A DNA stretch of 64,000 nucleotides from Lachnospiraceae bacterium (lineage in GTDB: Bacteria; Bacillota; Clostridia; Lachnospirales; Lachnospiraceae): NCBI GenBank assembly GCA_022845895.1, contig AP025573.1:3692501-3756500 (forward strand), read 5' to 3'. Made by a program: the position numbers and the translations under genes. The notes under the pieces were generated by a model. The model made no database searches. It saw only the letters and a program-made list of their open reading frames with translations, and was not told where the DNA came from. Of this stretch, positions 1-12,735 are shown one piece after another (the first letter of the stretch is position 1; each line of letters starts with the position of its first letter).

Positions 1-4203
<4,203 letters not shown>

Positions 4204-4335
4204 ATTGACGTTTCACTCCTCATATATTTTTTGGGCGGGCTACGAGTTGCCCATTACATACTACTGATTCAGTGAAACCGCTTGTTCAAGCCATTTCACG
4301 CGGTATCATGGCATAACTTTCCACAATAGCGCATT
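4204..4335 (-). promoter_or_regulatory. Structured 5' leader of rpoB
   Basis: About 130 bases separate the predicted transcription start from the rpoB ATG. The transcript can form a nested hairpin, GTGAAA with TTTCAC enclosing GCTTG with CAAGC (about 4270-4298). A second, GGGC/GCCC, is followed by an A-rich run near 4225-4250. I do not recognise a known leader family. The structures are seen in the sequence; a control function is inference. Confidence 0.4.
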
Positions 4336-4339
4336 TTTT

Positions 4340-4369
4340 ACTATACCACATAGAATTTGAGCTTGTCAA
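4340..4369 (-). promoter_or_regulatory. Promoter of rpoB-rpoC
   Basis: TTGACA (4369-4364) and TATAGT (4345-4340) are separated by 18 bases, just after the terminator of the upstream peptide-transport operon. It gives rpoBC an independent promoter, consistent with its separation from rplJL. Confidence 0.75.
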
Positions 4370-4379
4370 CCAAAAAACG

Positions 4380-4400
4380 CAAAAAAGGCGGCATTGCCTT
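4380..4400 (-). terminator. Terminator after the peptide ABC operon
   Basis: The minus strand reads AAGGC, a short loop, then GCCTT running into a TTTTTT tract. It lies five bases after the last gene of the opp-like operon and directly before the rpoB promoter. Confidence 0.65.
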
Positions 4401-4404
4401 GTTT

Positions 4405-5427
4405 TTAGCCCCCATTTCTGCCTTCCATGTCGTGCTGCCCGCAGGCCGGACTTTCCGAAGCACTTCCTTCCTTATATAAATGGCACGCCACAAAGTGGCC
4501 TTTTTCCACTTCCCGCAGCATCGGTTCCTCCTTTGCACATATCCCCATCTCTTTCTCGCATCTTTGGCGGAACCGGCATCCGATTCCGGTATCCGCACAG
4601 CCTGTCAGTTCCCCTCTCAGGCTGATGCGTTTCTTTTTCGCTTCGGCTATCGGGTCTGGTATCGGAACTGCCGACAGAAGCGCCTTCGTATATGGATGCA
4701 GCGGATTCTCATATAGAAGGTCCGAGGGGGCTGTTTCCACGATCTTACCATGATACATGACTGCTGCACGGTCCGATATATATTTGACCATAGACAGGTC
4801 ATGGGCGATGAACATATATGTCAGCCCACGGTCTTCCTGAAGTTTCATGAGAAGATTGACAATCTGTGCCTGGACCGACACATCCAGTGCCGATATCGGC
4901 TCGTCACAGACGATAAGTTCCGGTTCCACAGCAAGGGCTCTGGCTATCCCTATCCTCTGCCGCTGGCCACCTGAGAATTCGTGCACATAACGGTCCGTGT
5001 GGCCGCCCGACAGTCCGACATCTGCCAGCAGCTTCTTAACCTTTGCCGTGCATTGACTGCTATCACCTGCCATATGGTGGGCAAGCATCCCCTCGGCTAT
5101 GATATCGCCTACCTTCATCCTCGGGTCCAGGGAAGAATATGGGTCCTGAAATATCATCTGAACTTCTTTTGTAAATCTCTGCCGCTCTTTCCGTTGAAGG
5201 CTCCCAACACTCATCCCTTTATAGAGCACTTCTCCCTCTGTGGGACTGTAGATTCCCATGCACGTCCTGCCGCATGTCGTCTTTCCGCAGCCGGACTCTC
5301 CTACTATGCCTAGCGTCTCACCTTTGCTGACATAGAAGGATACGTCATCCACTGCTTTTACCACGTGATGCTTTCCTGTCTTAAAATACTTTTTCAGATG
5401 TCTGACTTCCAGCAAATGTTCTTCCAT
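4405..5427 (-). CDS. Oligopeptide/dipeptide ABC transporter ATPase (OppF/DppF type)
   Basis: Cytoplasmic ATPase that powers peptide import together with the OppD-type partner upstream. It has Walker A GESGCGKTT, signature FSGGQRQRIGIARAL, Walker B LIVCDEPISALD, and the C-terminal oligopeptide-ABC domain with spaced cysteines (GCRFRQRC, later C). The ATG at 5427 gives 340 residues, the normal length. The open frame runs further upstream, but that part overlaps the previous gene and looks like no known N-terminus. It lies 23 bases after the OppD stop and is the last gene of the operon. The ligand could be peptides, nickel or another small molecule; family members cannot be separated from the ATPase alone. 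Confidence 0.92.
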   Translation of the reverse strand: MEEHLLEVRHLKKYFKTGKHHVVKAVDDVSFYVSKGETLGIVGESGCGKTTCGRTCMGIYSPTEGEVLYKGMSVGSLQRKERQRFTKEVQMIFQDPYSSLDPRMKVGDIIAEGMLAHHMAGDSSQCTAKVKKLLADVGLSGGHTDRYVHEFSGGQRQRIGIARALAVEPELIVCDEPISALDVSVQAQIVNLLMKLQEDRGLTYMFIAHDLSMVKYISDRAAVMYHGKIVETAPSDLLYENPLHPYTKALLSAVPIPDPIAEAKKKRISLRGELTGCADTGIGCRFRQRCEKEMGICAKEEPMLREVEKGHFVACHLYKEGSASESPACGQHDMEGRNGG

Positions 5428-5450
5428 GACCGTTCTCTGCCGCCTTTCTT

Positions 5451-6443
5451 CTATTGCCCGTTCCGTTCTGCCAGCGGGTGGTACAGCCAGCACCGCGCAC
5501 GGTGGCCCTGGCCAAATCCATACGCAGGAGGATGCCTGTATCCACAGACCCTCATGGCGTGGCTGCACCTTTCGTAAAAGGGGCAGCCCCTTGGAGGATG
5601 GATGATCTCCGGAGGAGCGCCCTCGATAGGCGCCAGCTCCTGTTCCCCCATATCAAGCCTTGGTACCGCCTTAAGCAGTGCCTTCGTATATGGATGCTTT
5701 GCATGATAAAATATGTCGGTGTCCGTCCCTTCTTCCATTACTTCCCCTGCATACATCACGACAATCCTATCCGCCATATCCGCCACGATGCCAAGGTCAT
5801 GCGTTATCAGGATGACCGCCATGTTTCGTTCACTCTGCAGTTTCTTCAGCAATTCTATAATATCGGCCTGGATGGTCACATCCAGCGCAGTGGTCGGCTC
5901 GTCCGCTATCACGATGCGCGGGCCGCAGGCAAGTGCAATCGCAATCATGACACGCTGCCTCATCCCCCCTGAAAACTCATGGGGATATTGATGCATCCTC
6001 TTTTCCGGTTCATGTATTCCGACCAGGCCAAGCATTTTTTCCGCTTCCAGCCACGCCTGCTTCTTGTCCACATCCTTATGCAGCAGCACATTTTCCGCAA
6101 TCTGCCTCCCTGTCTTCATCGTCGGGTTCAGAGAAGCCAGGGCGTCCTGAAATATGATGGAGCATTCCGCTCCCCGGAACGCCTGCCACTCTTTCTTTGA
6201 AAATGTCAGAATATCCTTATCCTGATACCAGATATGGCTGCCTTCTTTTATCTCGCCCGGGGGCATCTGAATCAGACCCATGATAGTTCTGGCTGTCACA
6301 GATTTCCCGCATCCGGATTCCCCTACGACGGCCAGCGTCTCACCTTCATCCGCAGTAAAAGAAACGCCTCTGACTGCCTGTGCCTCTCCTGCATAAGTGT
6401 GATAAGAGACGCGGAGATTCTCCACCTTTAACAGTTGACTCAT
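5451..6443 (-). CDS. Oligopeptide/dipeptide ABC transporter ATPase (OppD/DppD type)
   Basis: First ATPase of the peptide importer, 330 residues. It carries Walker A GESGCGKSV, signature FSGGMRQRVMIAIAL, Walker B IVIADEPTTALD, the switch histidine in LITHDLG, and the C-terminal cysteine cluster RGCPFYERC. The ribosome site AGGTGATAG overlaps the stop of the permease gene upstream, so translation is probably coupled. It forms a heterodimer with the following ATPase. The PPRGCPF segment is typical of the Opp/Dpp/Nik group. Confidence 0.93.
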   Translation of the reverse strand: MSQLLKVENLRVSYHTYAGEAQAVRGVSFTADEGETLAVVGESGCGKSVTARTIMGLIQMPPGEIKEGSHIWYQDKDILTFSKKEWQAFRGAECSIIFQDALASLNPTMKTGRQIAENVLLHKDVDKKQAWLEAEKMLGLVGIHEPEKRMHQYPHEFSGGMRQRVMIAIALACGPRIVIADEPTTALDVTIQADIIELLKKLQSERNMAVILITHDLGIVADMADRIVVMYAGEVMEEGTDTDIFYHAKHPYTKALLKAVPRLDMGEQELAPIEGAPPEIIHPPRGCPFYERCSHAMRVCGYRHPPAYGFGQGHRARCWLYHPLAERNGQ

Positions 6444-6453
6444 TCTATCACCT

Positions 6454-7389
6454 CTACTTCGTTAATTTAGGGTCCAGCGCATGCTGCAGCATATCGCCGA
6501 GTATATTAAAGCACAGCACCGTCGCGAGAATCAACGCGCCCGGCACTACTGCCAGAAGTGGTTCATGCAGGATATATTTCTGCGCATTCTGCAGCATGCT
6601 CCCCCAAGATGACATGGGAAGCCGCACTCCGTAACCTAGAAAGCTCAGCGCTGATTCATCCAGTATGGCCCTCGCTATGCTGATGCTTGCCGATACGATA
6701 ATCTGCGAGGACATATTCGGGATAATATGCCTCATGATAATTCTGGCATCACTGACCCCCAGACACTTGGCCGCGATTACAAAATCTCTCTGCTTCAGGC
6801 TCAGCGTCTCGGCTCTTACAACCCTGGCCACGCTTGTCCAGGAAAAGAATGCCAGCATCAGGACGAGCACGATCAGATTCGGCTGTACAAATGCATAGAT
6901 GACGATAATGAACAACAGATTCGGTATGGATAGAAATATGTCCACAATCCGCATCAGAATATTATCTGTCTTCCCGCCCACATAGCCGCTCACTGTGCCG
7001 AGCAGTGTGCCGATGACGACAGATACGGCCATAGCAGCACATCCGACGGCCAGTGACACCCTCCCTCCATACAGCGCCCTCGTAAATGTATCCCTCCCGA
7101 GGTCATCCGTGCCAAGCAGATGTCCTGCCCCGGGCCCTTGAAGTGCATTTTGGATGTCCAGGCCATCCGGGTCGTAAGGGGACAGAGGCGCCAGTATGGC
7201 AGCAAGCACGATGACCAGTATCGTGATGACACAGGCCATGGCCAGCCGGTTCTCCTTCAGCATATATGTGATGCCATGAAAGGTACTTCTGCCGCTGGAA
7301 GCGTCTGCCCCTCCTCTTTCTTCCGGTGCAGGGGCAAACGCTTCCTCTGTAAGTTCTGCCCGCCCGTTATGAACCACATATTCAGACAT
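6454..7389 (-). CDS. Peptide ABC transporter permease (OppC/DppC type)
   Basis: Inner-membrane permease, 311 residues from the ATG at 7389. This start overlaps the end of the OppB gene by eight bases and has GAGGTG four bases upstream; a longer frame without a good ribosome site is less likely. It has a hydrophilic N-terminal region of about 60 residues, the OppC_N first membrane helix, then the binding-protein-dependent transport domain with the EAA loop (VRAETLSLKQRDFVIAAKCLG). It pairs with the OppB-type subunit to form the pore. Confidence 0.92.
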   Translation of the reverse strand: MSEYVVHNGRAELTEEAFAPAPEERGGADASSGRSTFHGITYMLKENRLAMACVITILVIVLAAILAPLSPYDPDGLDIQNALQGPGAGHLLGTDDLGRDTFTRALYGGRVSLAVGCAAMAVSVVIGTLLGTVSGYVGGKTDNILMRIVDIFLSIPNLLFIIVIYAFVQPNLIVLVLMLAFFSWTSVARVVRAETLSLKQRDFVIAAKCLGVSDARIIMRHIIPNMSSQIIVSASISIARAILDESALSFLGYGVRLPMSSWGSMLQNAQKYILHEPLLAVVPGALILATVLCFNILGDMLQHALDPKLTK

Positions 7390-8362
7390 GACGCACCTCA
7401 TTTCCCTGCTTGATTCTAGGATCTGCCAATCCGTATAGCATGTCTGCCAGGAAATTTCCAATCAGCAGTATCGTGCATGACAGCATGATAATTCCCATAA
7501 TCATCGGATAATCCCGGTTGTTGATTGCAGACATGCAAAGTGTTCCAAGCCCGGGCCAGCCGAGTACAGACTCCACGATAAAAGAACCGGTAATCAGAGT
7601 CCCGAAGTTCATGCCTACAATCGTGATAATAGGAAGGAGACAGTTTTTTAATACATGGCTTTTCAATATCCGCCATTTCGAGGCACCTTTCGAGGCCGCC
7701 GTCAGGACATATTCCTCTTCCAGCTGGTTGATAGTGTTAGATCTCATATACCGTACAAATACAGCCATATTGTTGACTGCAAGCACAGTGGCCGGCAGCA
7801 CTCCGTGCCATATGACATCGACGACTGAATCTACTCCCACAGACCTCATGCCCGAGCTTGGAAACAGCCCGAGGCGCAGGGAAAACACGATAATGAGCAG
7901 CAACGCGAACCAGAAGGAAGGAATCGAGATACCCACGTAGCTGAACCCGCTTATGATATTGTCTATCCATCTGTTCTTGTGTGTTCCTGCTGCCAGGCCG
8001 AGAGGTACCGCCAAGACGACGGACAGCACGAGCGAAGCGGCCATAAGCCCTATCGTCCCGGGCAGGCGCTCAAGAATCTGAGGGCGGACCGGCAGGAAAT
8101 TATTCAAAGAGATTCCCCAGTCGCCGGTGAGCGTCTTTCCTGCCCATCTCACATACTGGTGCACGACATTGCCGGTAAGGCCCAGGTCCTCCCGCAGCAG
8201 ATCCAGCTGCTCTTCTGACATCTTGAAACTTGACTTGCCTGGTGATGTGTACATGTACAGTGGATCTCCGGGCGCAAAATATATGATGGCAAAGGCAAAC
8301 ATGGATACGAGCAGAAACACGACGGCCATCTGGGATATACGTTTTAACAGATATCTTTTCAT
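7382..8362 (-). CDS. Peptide ABC transporter permease (OppB/DppB type)
   Basis: Inner-membrane permease, 326 residues. The N-terminus MKRYLLKRISQMAVVFLLVS and the FAPGDP motif are typical of OppB/DppB. Six membrane segments and the EAA loop (EEEYVLTAASKGASKWRI) follow. The start is six bases after the binding-protein stop. Gene order in transcription is A-B-C-D-F, the standard order for this family. Confidence 0.93.
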   Translation of the reverse strand: MKRYLLKRISQMAVVFLLVSMFAFAIIYFAPGDPLYMYTSPGKSSFKMSEEQLDLLREDLGLTGNVVHQYVRWAGKTLTGDWGISLNNFLPVRPQILERLPGTIGLMAASLVLSVVLAVPLGLAAGTHKNRWIDNIISGFSYVGISIPSFWFALLLIIVFSLRLGLFPSSGMRSVGVDSVVDVIWHGVLPATVLAVNNMAVFVRYMRSNTINQLEEEYVLTAASKGASKWRILKSHVLKNCLLPIITIVGMNFGTLITGSFIVESVLGWPGLGTLCMSAINNRDYPMIMGIIMLSCTILLIGNFLADMLYGLADPRIKQGNEVRHV

Positions 8363-8368
8363 ACGTCT

Positions 8369-9952
8369 TTACTGAAAGCTCAGCTTCGTGTAGTCTTCAA
8401 ATACGGGATTCGTCTGTAATACGTCCGCTCCCTGCAGGCTGCTGGACGCCGCGAACACATAGTTCGGATAAGCTATCGGGTAGACGGACATATCCTCTAT
8501 CGCTTTTTCCTGCAGTTCTTTATATATGCCGGCCCGCACTGTATCATCTGCCGCGGCCCTGCCCTGTTTCCACAGATCCATCTGCCCGTCGCTTACTTCC
8601 AGGTTGATTCCCCATGTTCCGTCGAACATGCCGGATATGACTTCATCAGGGTCACCGAATGCGCCATACCCGTTAAAATACAGGTCATAATCCGATGCGT
8701 CACCAAATACACGGTCAAAGAAGCCGTTTGATTCCATCCCCTCCACTTCGAGGCGGATTCCAACATCCTTCAGCTGCTGCTGGACTATCAGCGCCGTCTC
8801 TTTCATGAAGGCCCTGTCCTGATTATATACAAGCTTCAGTGTCTTACCGTCAAGCCCCGTCTCTTTCACGAGCTTCTCAGCCTTGCCGGTATCCTGTTCA
8901 TATCCTTTGATGTCCTTATCATAATACTGGGTCGCATTGCTGAATATGGTGTTCGCCGCCGTTCCCATATCCGATCCATAGGCTCCCTTTACGATTTCCT
9001 CTCTGTCGAGTGCCGCATAGATGGCTTCTTTAACTTTCGGGTCTGAGAACGTGTCGCTGAATTTGTTGCATGCAAGATAATTCACCCGGCCTTCCGGGAA
9101 GGTGTGCACCGTGATGTCCTTATCTCCTTTGTACATGTCTGCCGCCGTCTGGCTGGATACTTCCATGAAATTGATCTCCCCCTTTTGGAGGGCTACTTCC
9201 TGTGCGCTCGTATCAGGAATCACCTTATATACCACCTTATCTATAGAAGGCCTGTCCCCATAGTAATCATCGAATCTTTCCAGCTCCAGATACTCCCCGC
9301 TTTTAAACGCCTTTAGTTTATACGGCCCGGATCCGATGCCCTTCAGATTTTCTTCTGAGTGTGCCTTGATATCCGTGTCATTGCCATACACATGTGCCGG
9401 GAGAAGCGGCAGCCTTCCCAGAATCGTCACATAGGACGCCGAAGGCTCCGGCAGCGTAATCTGTACGGTCAGGTTATCCATCTTATTATATGCCACCGGT
9501 TTATCGCCGACATATACTGCATTGGCATATCCGGCTCCATTGTCCGGGTCCGCGTTGACATCAAGGGTAAACATGATATCGTCAGCTGTTATCGCTTCCC
9601 CGTCATGCCATTTCAGCTTATCTTTCAGCTTCAACGTGACGGTCATCCCATCGTCGGATACTTCCACACTGTCCGCCAGATAGTACCTCGTCTCGGATTC
9701 CGTCTTCATATAGAGCTCATCATATAAAGCGCCGAGCATAAGCCATCCTTCCTTCATCGACTCCAGATGCTTATTCAGATTTGTCACCGATGATGAAACT
9801 CCCATCACCAGCTCATTGGTATCTGATGTCTTTGTATCTGATGTATCCGCGTCCGGCGCGGACTCTTCGGACTTTTCTTTACTGCTGCACCCTGCAAGTA
9901 TAGCTGCGGCCATGGTCAGGCACAGCAGCGCACTACATAATCTCTTTCTCAT
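8369..9952 (-). CDS. Extracellular peptide-binding lipoprotein (SBP family 5)
   Basis: Solute receptor of the importer, 527 residues. The signal peptide ends in a lipobox (LAGC, Cys 22), followed by an acidic Ser/Thr linker, then the family 5 fold with the recognisable LVYNQDR and Y-L-A-C-N segments. It is anchored to the outer face of the membrane and delivers ligand to the OppB/OppC pore. Family 5 proteins bind peptides, but some bind nickel, opines or oligosaccharides, so the substrate is not settled by sequence. Confidence 0.9.
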   Translation of the reverse strand: MRKRLCSALLCLTMAAAILAGCSSKEKSEESAPDADTSDTKTSDTNELVMGVSSSVTNLNKHLESMKEGWLMLGALYDELYMKTESETRYYLADSVEVSDDGMTVTLKLKDKLKWHDGEAITADDIMFTLDVNADPDNGAGYANAVYVGDKPVAYNKMDNLTVQITLPEPSASYVTILGRLPLLPAHVYGNDTDIKAHSEENLKGIGSGPYKLKAFKSGEYLELERFDDYYGDRPSIDKVVYKVIPDTSAQEVALQKGEINFMEVSSQTAADMYKGDKDITVHTFPEGRVNYLACNKFSDTFSDPKVKEAIYAALDREEIVKGAYGSDMGTAANTIFSNATQYYDKDIKGYEQDTGKAEKLVKETGLDGKTLKLVYNQDRAFMKETALIVQQQLKDVGIRLEVEGMESNGFFDRVFGDASDYDLYFNGYGAFGDPDEVISGMFDGTWGINLEVSDGQMDLWKQGRAAADDTVRAGIYKELQEKAIEDMSVYPIAYPNYVFAASSSLQGADVLQTNPVFEDYTKLSFQ

Positions 9953-10011
9953 ATTGTCCTCCTTGAAGTAATTTGTTAGTATTATGTTATTGTACCCTTA
10001 GTTGACAAGGG

Positions 10012-10040
10012 CCTATACAATAGGAGCCTTTTTCTGTCAA
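10012..10040 (-). promoter_or_regulatory. Possible promoter of the peptide ABC operon
   Basis: TTGACA (10040-10035) with a TATAGG box 17 bases downstream lies 60 bases above the binding-protein gene. A short inverted repeat (CCCTT and AAGGG, around 9996-10012) follows and could be a regulator site. The -10 box is poor, so this is tentative. Confidence 0.4.
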
Positions 10041-10100
10041 TATTTTCGCAAAAAAAGGCCCTCTACACTTCCATATGGGTTTTCTCCCAAACTAAAATAT

Positions 10101-10141
10101 CTCCCCATGGGACACATCACTTGCGTGAGAGGTGTGGGGAG
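10101..10141 (-). terminator. Stem-loop after the flavodoxin gene
   Basis: CTCCCC and GGGGAG arms with further ACAC/GTGT pairing lie 37 bases after the flavodoxin stop. The downstream run (ATATTTTAGTTT) is only loosely T-rich, so termination may be weak. Confidence 0.45.
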
Positions 10142-10177
10142 TCCTGTTACGGTTACTATATGCAATAATTATGATTT

Positions 10178-10654
10178 CTAATTATATCCTTCCGCCCAAG
10201 CTTTCAGACTGCTTTCACTAGTATTCACTGAAAAGACCTTGCCATCTCTTAAATCTGCCCCCGCACAGGAAGGAGCCAGTTCCTTATTCGTATTGCCCAT
10301 ACCGCTGCCGCCGGAAGTCGCAATTGGTATGATTTTCTTGCCTCTAAGGTCATACTGCTCTAAAAATGTATTGATGATTGTTGGCGCTATGTACCACCAA
10401 ATCGGGAACGCTATATAGATGGTGCTGTATTGATTCATATTCTCAACCATATTTGCCACTGCCGGGCGGAAGACCTTATCATTCATCTCCACACTGCTGC
10501 GGCTCTTTTTATTCGTCCAATCTAAATCTGCAGTTGTATAACTTACTTCCGGCTTGATTTCATGTAAATCTGCATCAATCACTGATGCCAGTTTTTCCGC
10601 TAATTTTGCGGTCACACCGCTTGCACTGAAAAATGCTACTAATTTCTTTGCCAT
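10178..10654 (-). CDS. Flavodoxin family protein
   Basis: Small FMN-binding redox protein, 158 residues, with an AGGAGG ribosome site. The N-terminal strand and phosphate-binding loop read AFFSASGVTAKLAEK, a flavodoxin_4-type loop with S-A-S-G-V-T in place of the classical T-G-N-T. The second FMN loop is around FPIWWYIAPTIINTFLE and the third around TSGGSGMGN. It stands next to a decayed flavodoxin-like lipoprotein, a decayed aldo/keto reductase and an alcohol dehydrogenase, so it probably belongs to a redox or detoxification patch. The partner reductase is unknown. Confidence 0.88.
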   Translation of the reverse strand: MAKKLVAFFSASGVTAKLAEKLASVIDADLHEIKPEVSYTTADLDWTNKKSRSSVEMNDKVFRPAVANMVENMNQYSTIYIAFPIWWYIAPTIINTFLEQYDLRGKKIIPIATSGGSGMGNTNKELAPSCAGADLRDGKVFSVNTSESSLKAWAEGYN

Positions 10655-10738
10655 AGTTTTACTCCTCCTGTTTCCTCACTATTGTTTAACCACAATGCCG
10701 CTTCCACCTGAAGTGCAGAAGGTATAAACAGCTGCCTG

Positions 10739-11092
10739 TTAAATATCCGAGTTTTCAAGAAACGTCTGGATAATACGGGGAGCTGTTCCCCACCAGACAG
10801 GGTACCCCAGGTATATCACATCAAAGTCTGACACGTCGCTTAAATCAGAACTGATAGCAGGTCTTGCCACCTCTGCCGTTGTCCCTGTGGCCGAAAAATA
10901 TACCACTGCTGTCTTCCCGGAACCGCCTTGCTCCGTCTGTCCGGCCTCTGATTCTCCCTGTGCATCTGTAGCGGCCGTCGAACTTACCGTCTGGCCAGCC
11001 TTCTCTGATTTCTCGGAAGTGCTGTCTGCGGCGGCATTGCTGCATCCTGTGAATACAAAAAAAGCAGCTATGTTTCTTTATAATATAGCCAT
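10739..11092 (-). pseudogene. Decayed flavodoxin-like lipoprotein
   Basis: One frame reads a short start (MAIL), an in-frame stop, then a hydrophobic stretch with lipobox FTGC, a Ser/Thr/Glu-rich linker, the flavodoxin loop VVYFSATGTTAEVA, and without the usual middle section the segment SDVSDFDVIYLGYPVWWGTAPRII, ending at a TAA after FLENSDI. Three lesions are visible: a stop in the signal peptide, an internal deletion of roughly 40 residues after TAEVA, and loss of the C-terminal third. It is a remnant of the membrane-anchored flavodoxins common in clostridia. Confidence 0.7.
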
Positions 11093-11171
11093 CCTTTTTC
11101 ATAAATCCATCCTTTCTCGTAATTCTTACGGTTTTGCAGCATTGTTTACAACAGGGTCTATGCTCCGGCAG

Positions 11172-11334
11172 TTATTTCCCGAAATAATTTTTAATTTCAT
11201 CCATACGCTCCATCTGCGCCAAATCATAGTATTTATTGATTAAGCCAATATCAAGCCTTGCAGGACAAGGGTGGCAGTGTTTGCAATATACACATTTTCC
11301 CACAGATTCATCCGGAGTAATTTACGATATTCCA
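11172..11334 (-). pseudogene. Aldo/keto reductase remnant (N-terminus joined to ferredoxin-like tail)
   Basis: The segment opens with MEYRKL, the usual start of these aldo/keto reductases. After a frame change it continues as GKCVYCKHCHPCPARLDIGLINKYYDLA and ends with IKNYFGK and a stop. The cysteine-rich part matches the C-terminal CVYCNHCLPCPEGI tail of the complete reductase at 13305-14447. Nearly all of the TIM barrel is missing, so this is a deletion derivative of a paralogue. Confidence 0.65.
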
Positions 11335-11353
11335 TAGCATCCGCCGCCTTTCC

Positions 11354-12535
11354 CTACATATCCTCTGCCATCGCCCTATTCAGGACTGTCCTCACATCTT
11401 CTTTGGAAAGCACTTTATAACCGCCTTCCATAATCAGTGTGCCATTTACAATATCCTCCATCATATCCGGCGTTACGCCAACCTCTGAAAGGTTCATTGC
11501 AAGTCCAAGCTCCTTCATCCAGCCCTCCATTGCAGCCAACCCTTCTTCTGCAGCCTGTTCTTCTGTCTTTCCCTCTGCATCCACTCCCCATACATTGGCA
11601 GCAAAACGGGCAAACTTCTTTATGCCATAAGGCATGATAAACTTATAATAAGGAAGGGAGACAGCAGACAATGTCATTCCATGCGTCGCATTGCCGCAAG
11701 CGCCAACAGACTGTCCCAGCATATGAACCATCCAGTCGGTACTCTTTCCCTTAGCAGTCAGCGTATTGAGCGCCCATGTTGCCGTCCACATGATATTACT
11801 TCTCGCCTCATAATCTTCCGGATTTCTCACTGCAATGCGGCTGGAGTAAATCACACTTCTCATCAGCCCTTCACTGATATAATCACTTGTATTATCATCT
11901 TCCCCTGAGAAATACTGCTCGCAGATATGGTTGAAAATATCATATATACCCGCGGCCATCTGATATGTTGGAAGGCTCATCGTGTATCTTGGATTTAAAA
12001 TGGAAAATTTCGGCATGACAGCCTCATCTGCAAATACATGGCCGATTTTCAGTTTCTGTTCCGGGTAAGTAATCACTGCCCCTGCATTCATCTCTGACCC
12101 TGTACCTGTCATAGTGAGAACTACGCCGACAGGTACGATTTCACAAGACGGCTCCTCAAAACGGGCATAGTATTTCTCCCAAGGGTCTTCCTCACAATGA
12201 ATGGAAACAGACAGTGCCTTTGCATAATCCACCACCGAGCCGCCGCCAACTGCAAGAATGAAATCTGCTCTATGCTCCCTTGCAGTCTGGATCCCTTCTC
12301 TCAACTTATGGATGGTCGGATTGGGCATCACATCTGGAATTTCGGCCACGTCTTTTCCTAAGCTGCTCAAAATTCCCATAACACTATCATAAATACCATT
12401 CTTTTTAATAGAACCACTTCCATAGACAAGAACAACCCGGTCTCCGTATTTCGCAAGTTCCACACTCAAATTATCCAGTGCGTCCTCTCCGAAATATAAC
12501 TTTGTTGGATTACAATATGAAAAATTTCCTAGCAT
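11354..12535 (-). CDS. Iron-containing alcohol dehydrogenase (YqhD/butanol dehydrogenase type)
   Basis: NAD(P)H-dependent reductase of aldehydes, 393 residues, group III alcohol dehydrogenase fold. The nucleotide-binding GGGSVVDYAK lies near residue 95. Metal ligands are provided by D near 195 and histidines in FNHICEQYF and CGNATHGMTLS. The start YCNPTKLYFG is typical of the YqhD/BdhA branch. The ribosome site AAGGAGAT is good. It diverges from a MerR gene, and its promoter carries a MerR-type operator, so it is probably switched on by a reactive aldehyde or a related signal. The natural substrate is unknown. Confidence 0.9.
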   Translation of the reverse strand: MLGNFSYCNPTKLYFGEDALDNLSVELAKYGDRVVLVYGSGSIKKNGIYDSVMGILSSLGKDVAEIPDVMPNPTIHKLREGIQTAREHRADFILAVGGGSVVDYAKALSVSIHCEEDPWEKYYARFEEPSCEIVPVGVVLTMTGTGSEMNAGAVITYPEQKLKIGHVFADEAVMPKFSILNPRYTMSLPTYQMAAGIYDIFNHICEQYFSGEDDNTSDYISEGLMRSVIYSSRIAVRNPEDYEARSNIMWTATWALNTLTAKGKSTDWMVHMLGQSVGACGNATHGMTLSAVSLPYYKFIMPYGIKKFARFAANVWGVDAEGKTEEQAAEEGLAAMEGWMKELGLAMNLSEVGVTPDMMEDIVNGTLIMEGGYKVLSKEDVRTVLNRAMAEDM

Positions 12536-12559
12536 GATTTAACATCTCCTTTATAAAAA

Positions 12560-12588
12560 TTGACATTTCTGCCGTTTTCTGTTAAAAT
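12560..12588 (+). promoter_or_regulatory. Promoter of the MerR regulator
   Basis: TTGACA (12560-12565) and TAAAAT (12583-12588), 17-base spacing, pointing toward the MerR gene. The leader would be about 140 bases and runs through the MerR operator, so autoregulation is plausible. Confidence 0.6.
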
Positions 12589-12589
12589 T

Positions 12590-12620
12590 ACAATAACACC
12601 TAAACCTAACTTTAGGTCAA
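12590..12620 (-). promoter_or_regulatory. MerR-type promoter/operator of the alcohol dehydrogenase
   Basis: On the minus strand TTGACC (12620-12615) and TATTGT (12595-12590) are 19 bases apart, the long spacer typical of MerR-activated promoters. Almost filling the spacer is a perfect inverted repeat, ACCTAAA and TTTAGGT (12598-12617) with six bases between. The divergent MerR gene is the obvious regulator. Confidence 0.75.
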
Positions 12621-12735
12621 GGAGTTTTTGAAATTATTTGAAATTTTTACGTAAAATTATTTAGAGGATACACACACATGTGCCGGGGAAAGCTGCTGCA
12701 CGGCTGTACGTTGGTGCACAAAGGGAGGGAATTTT

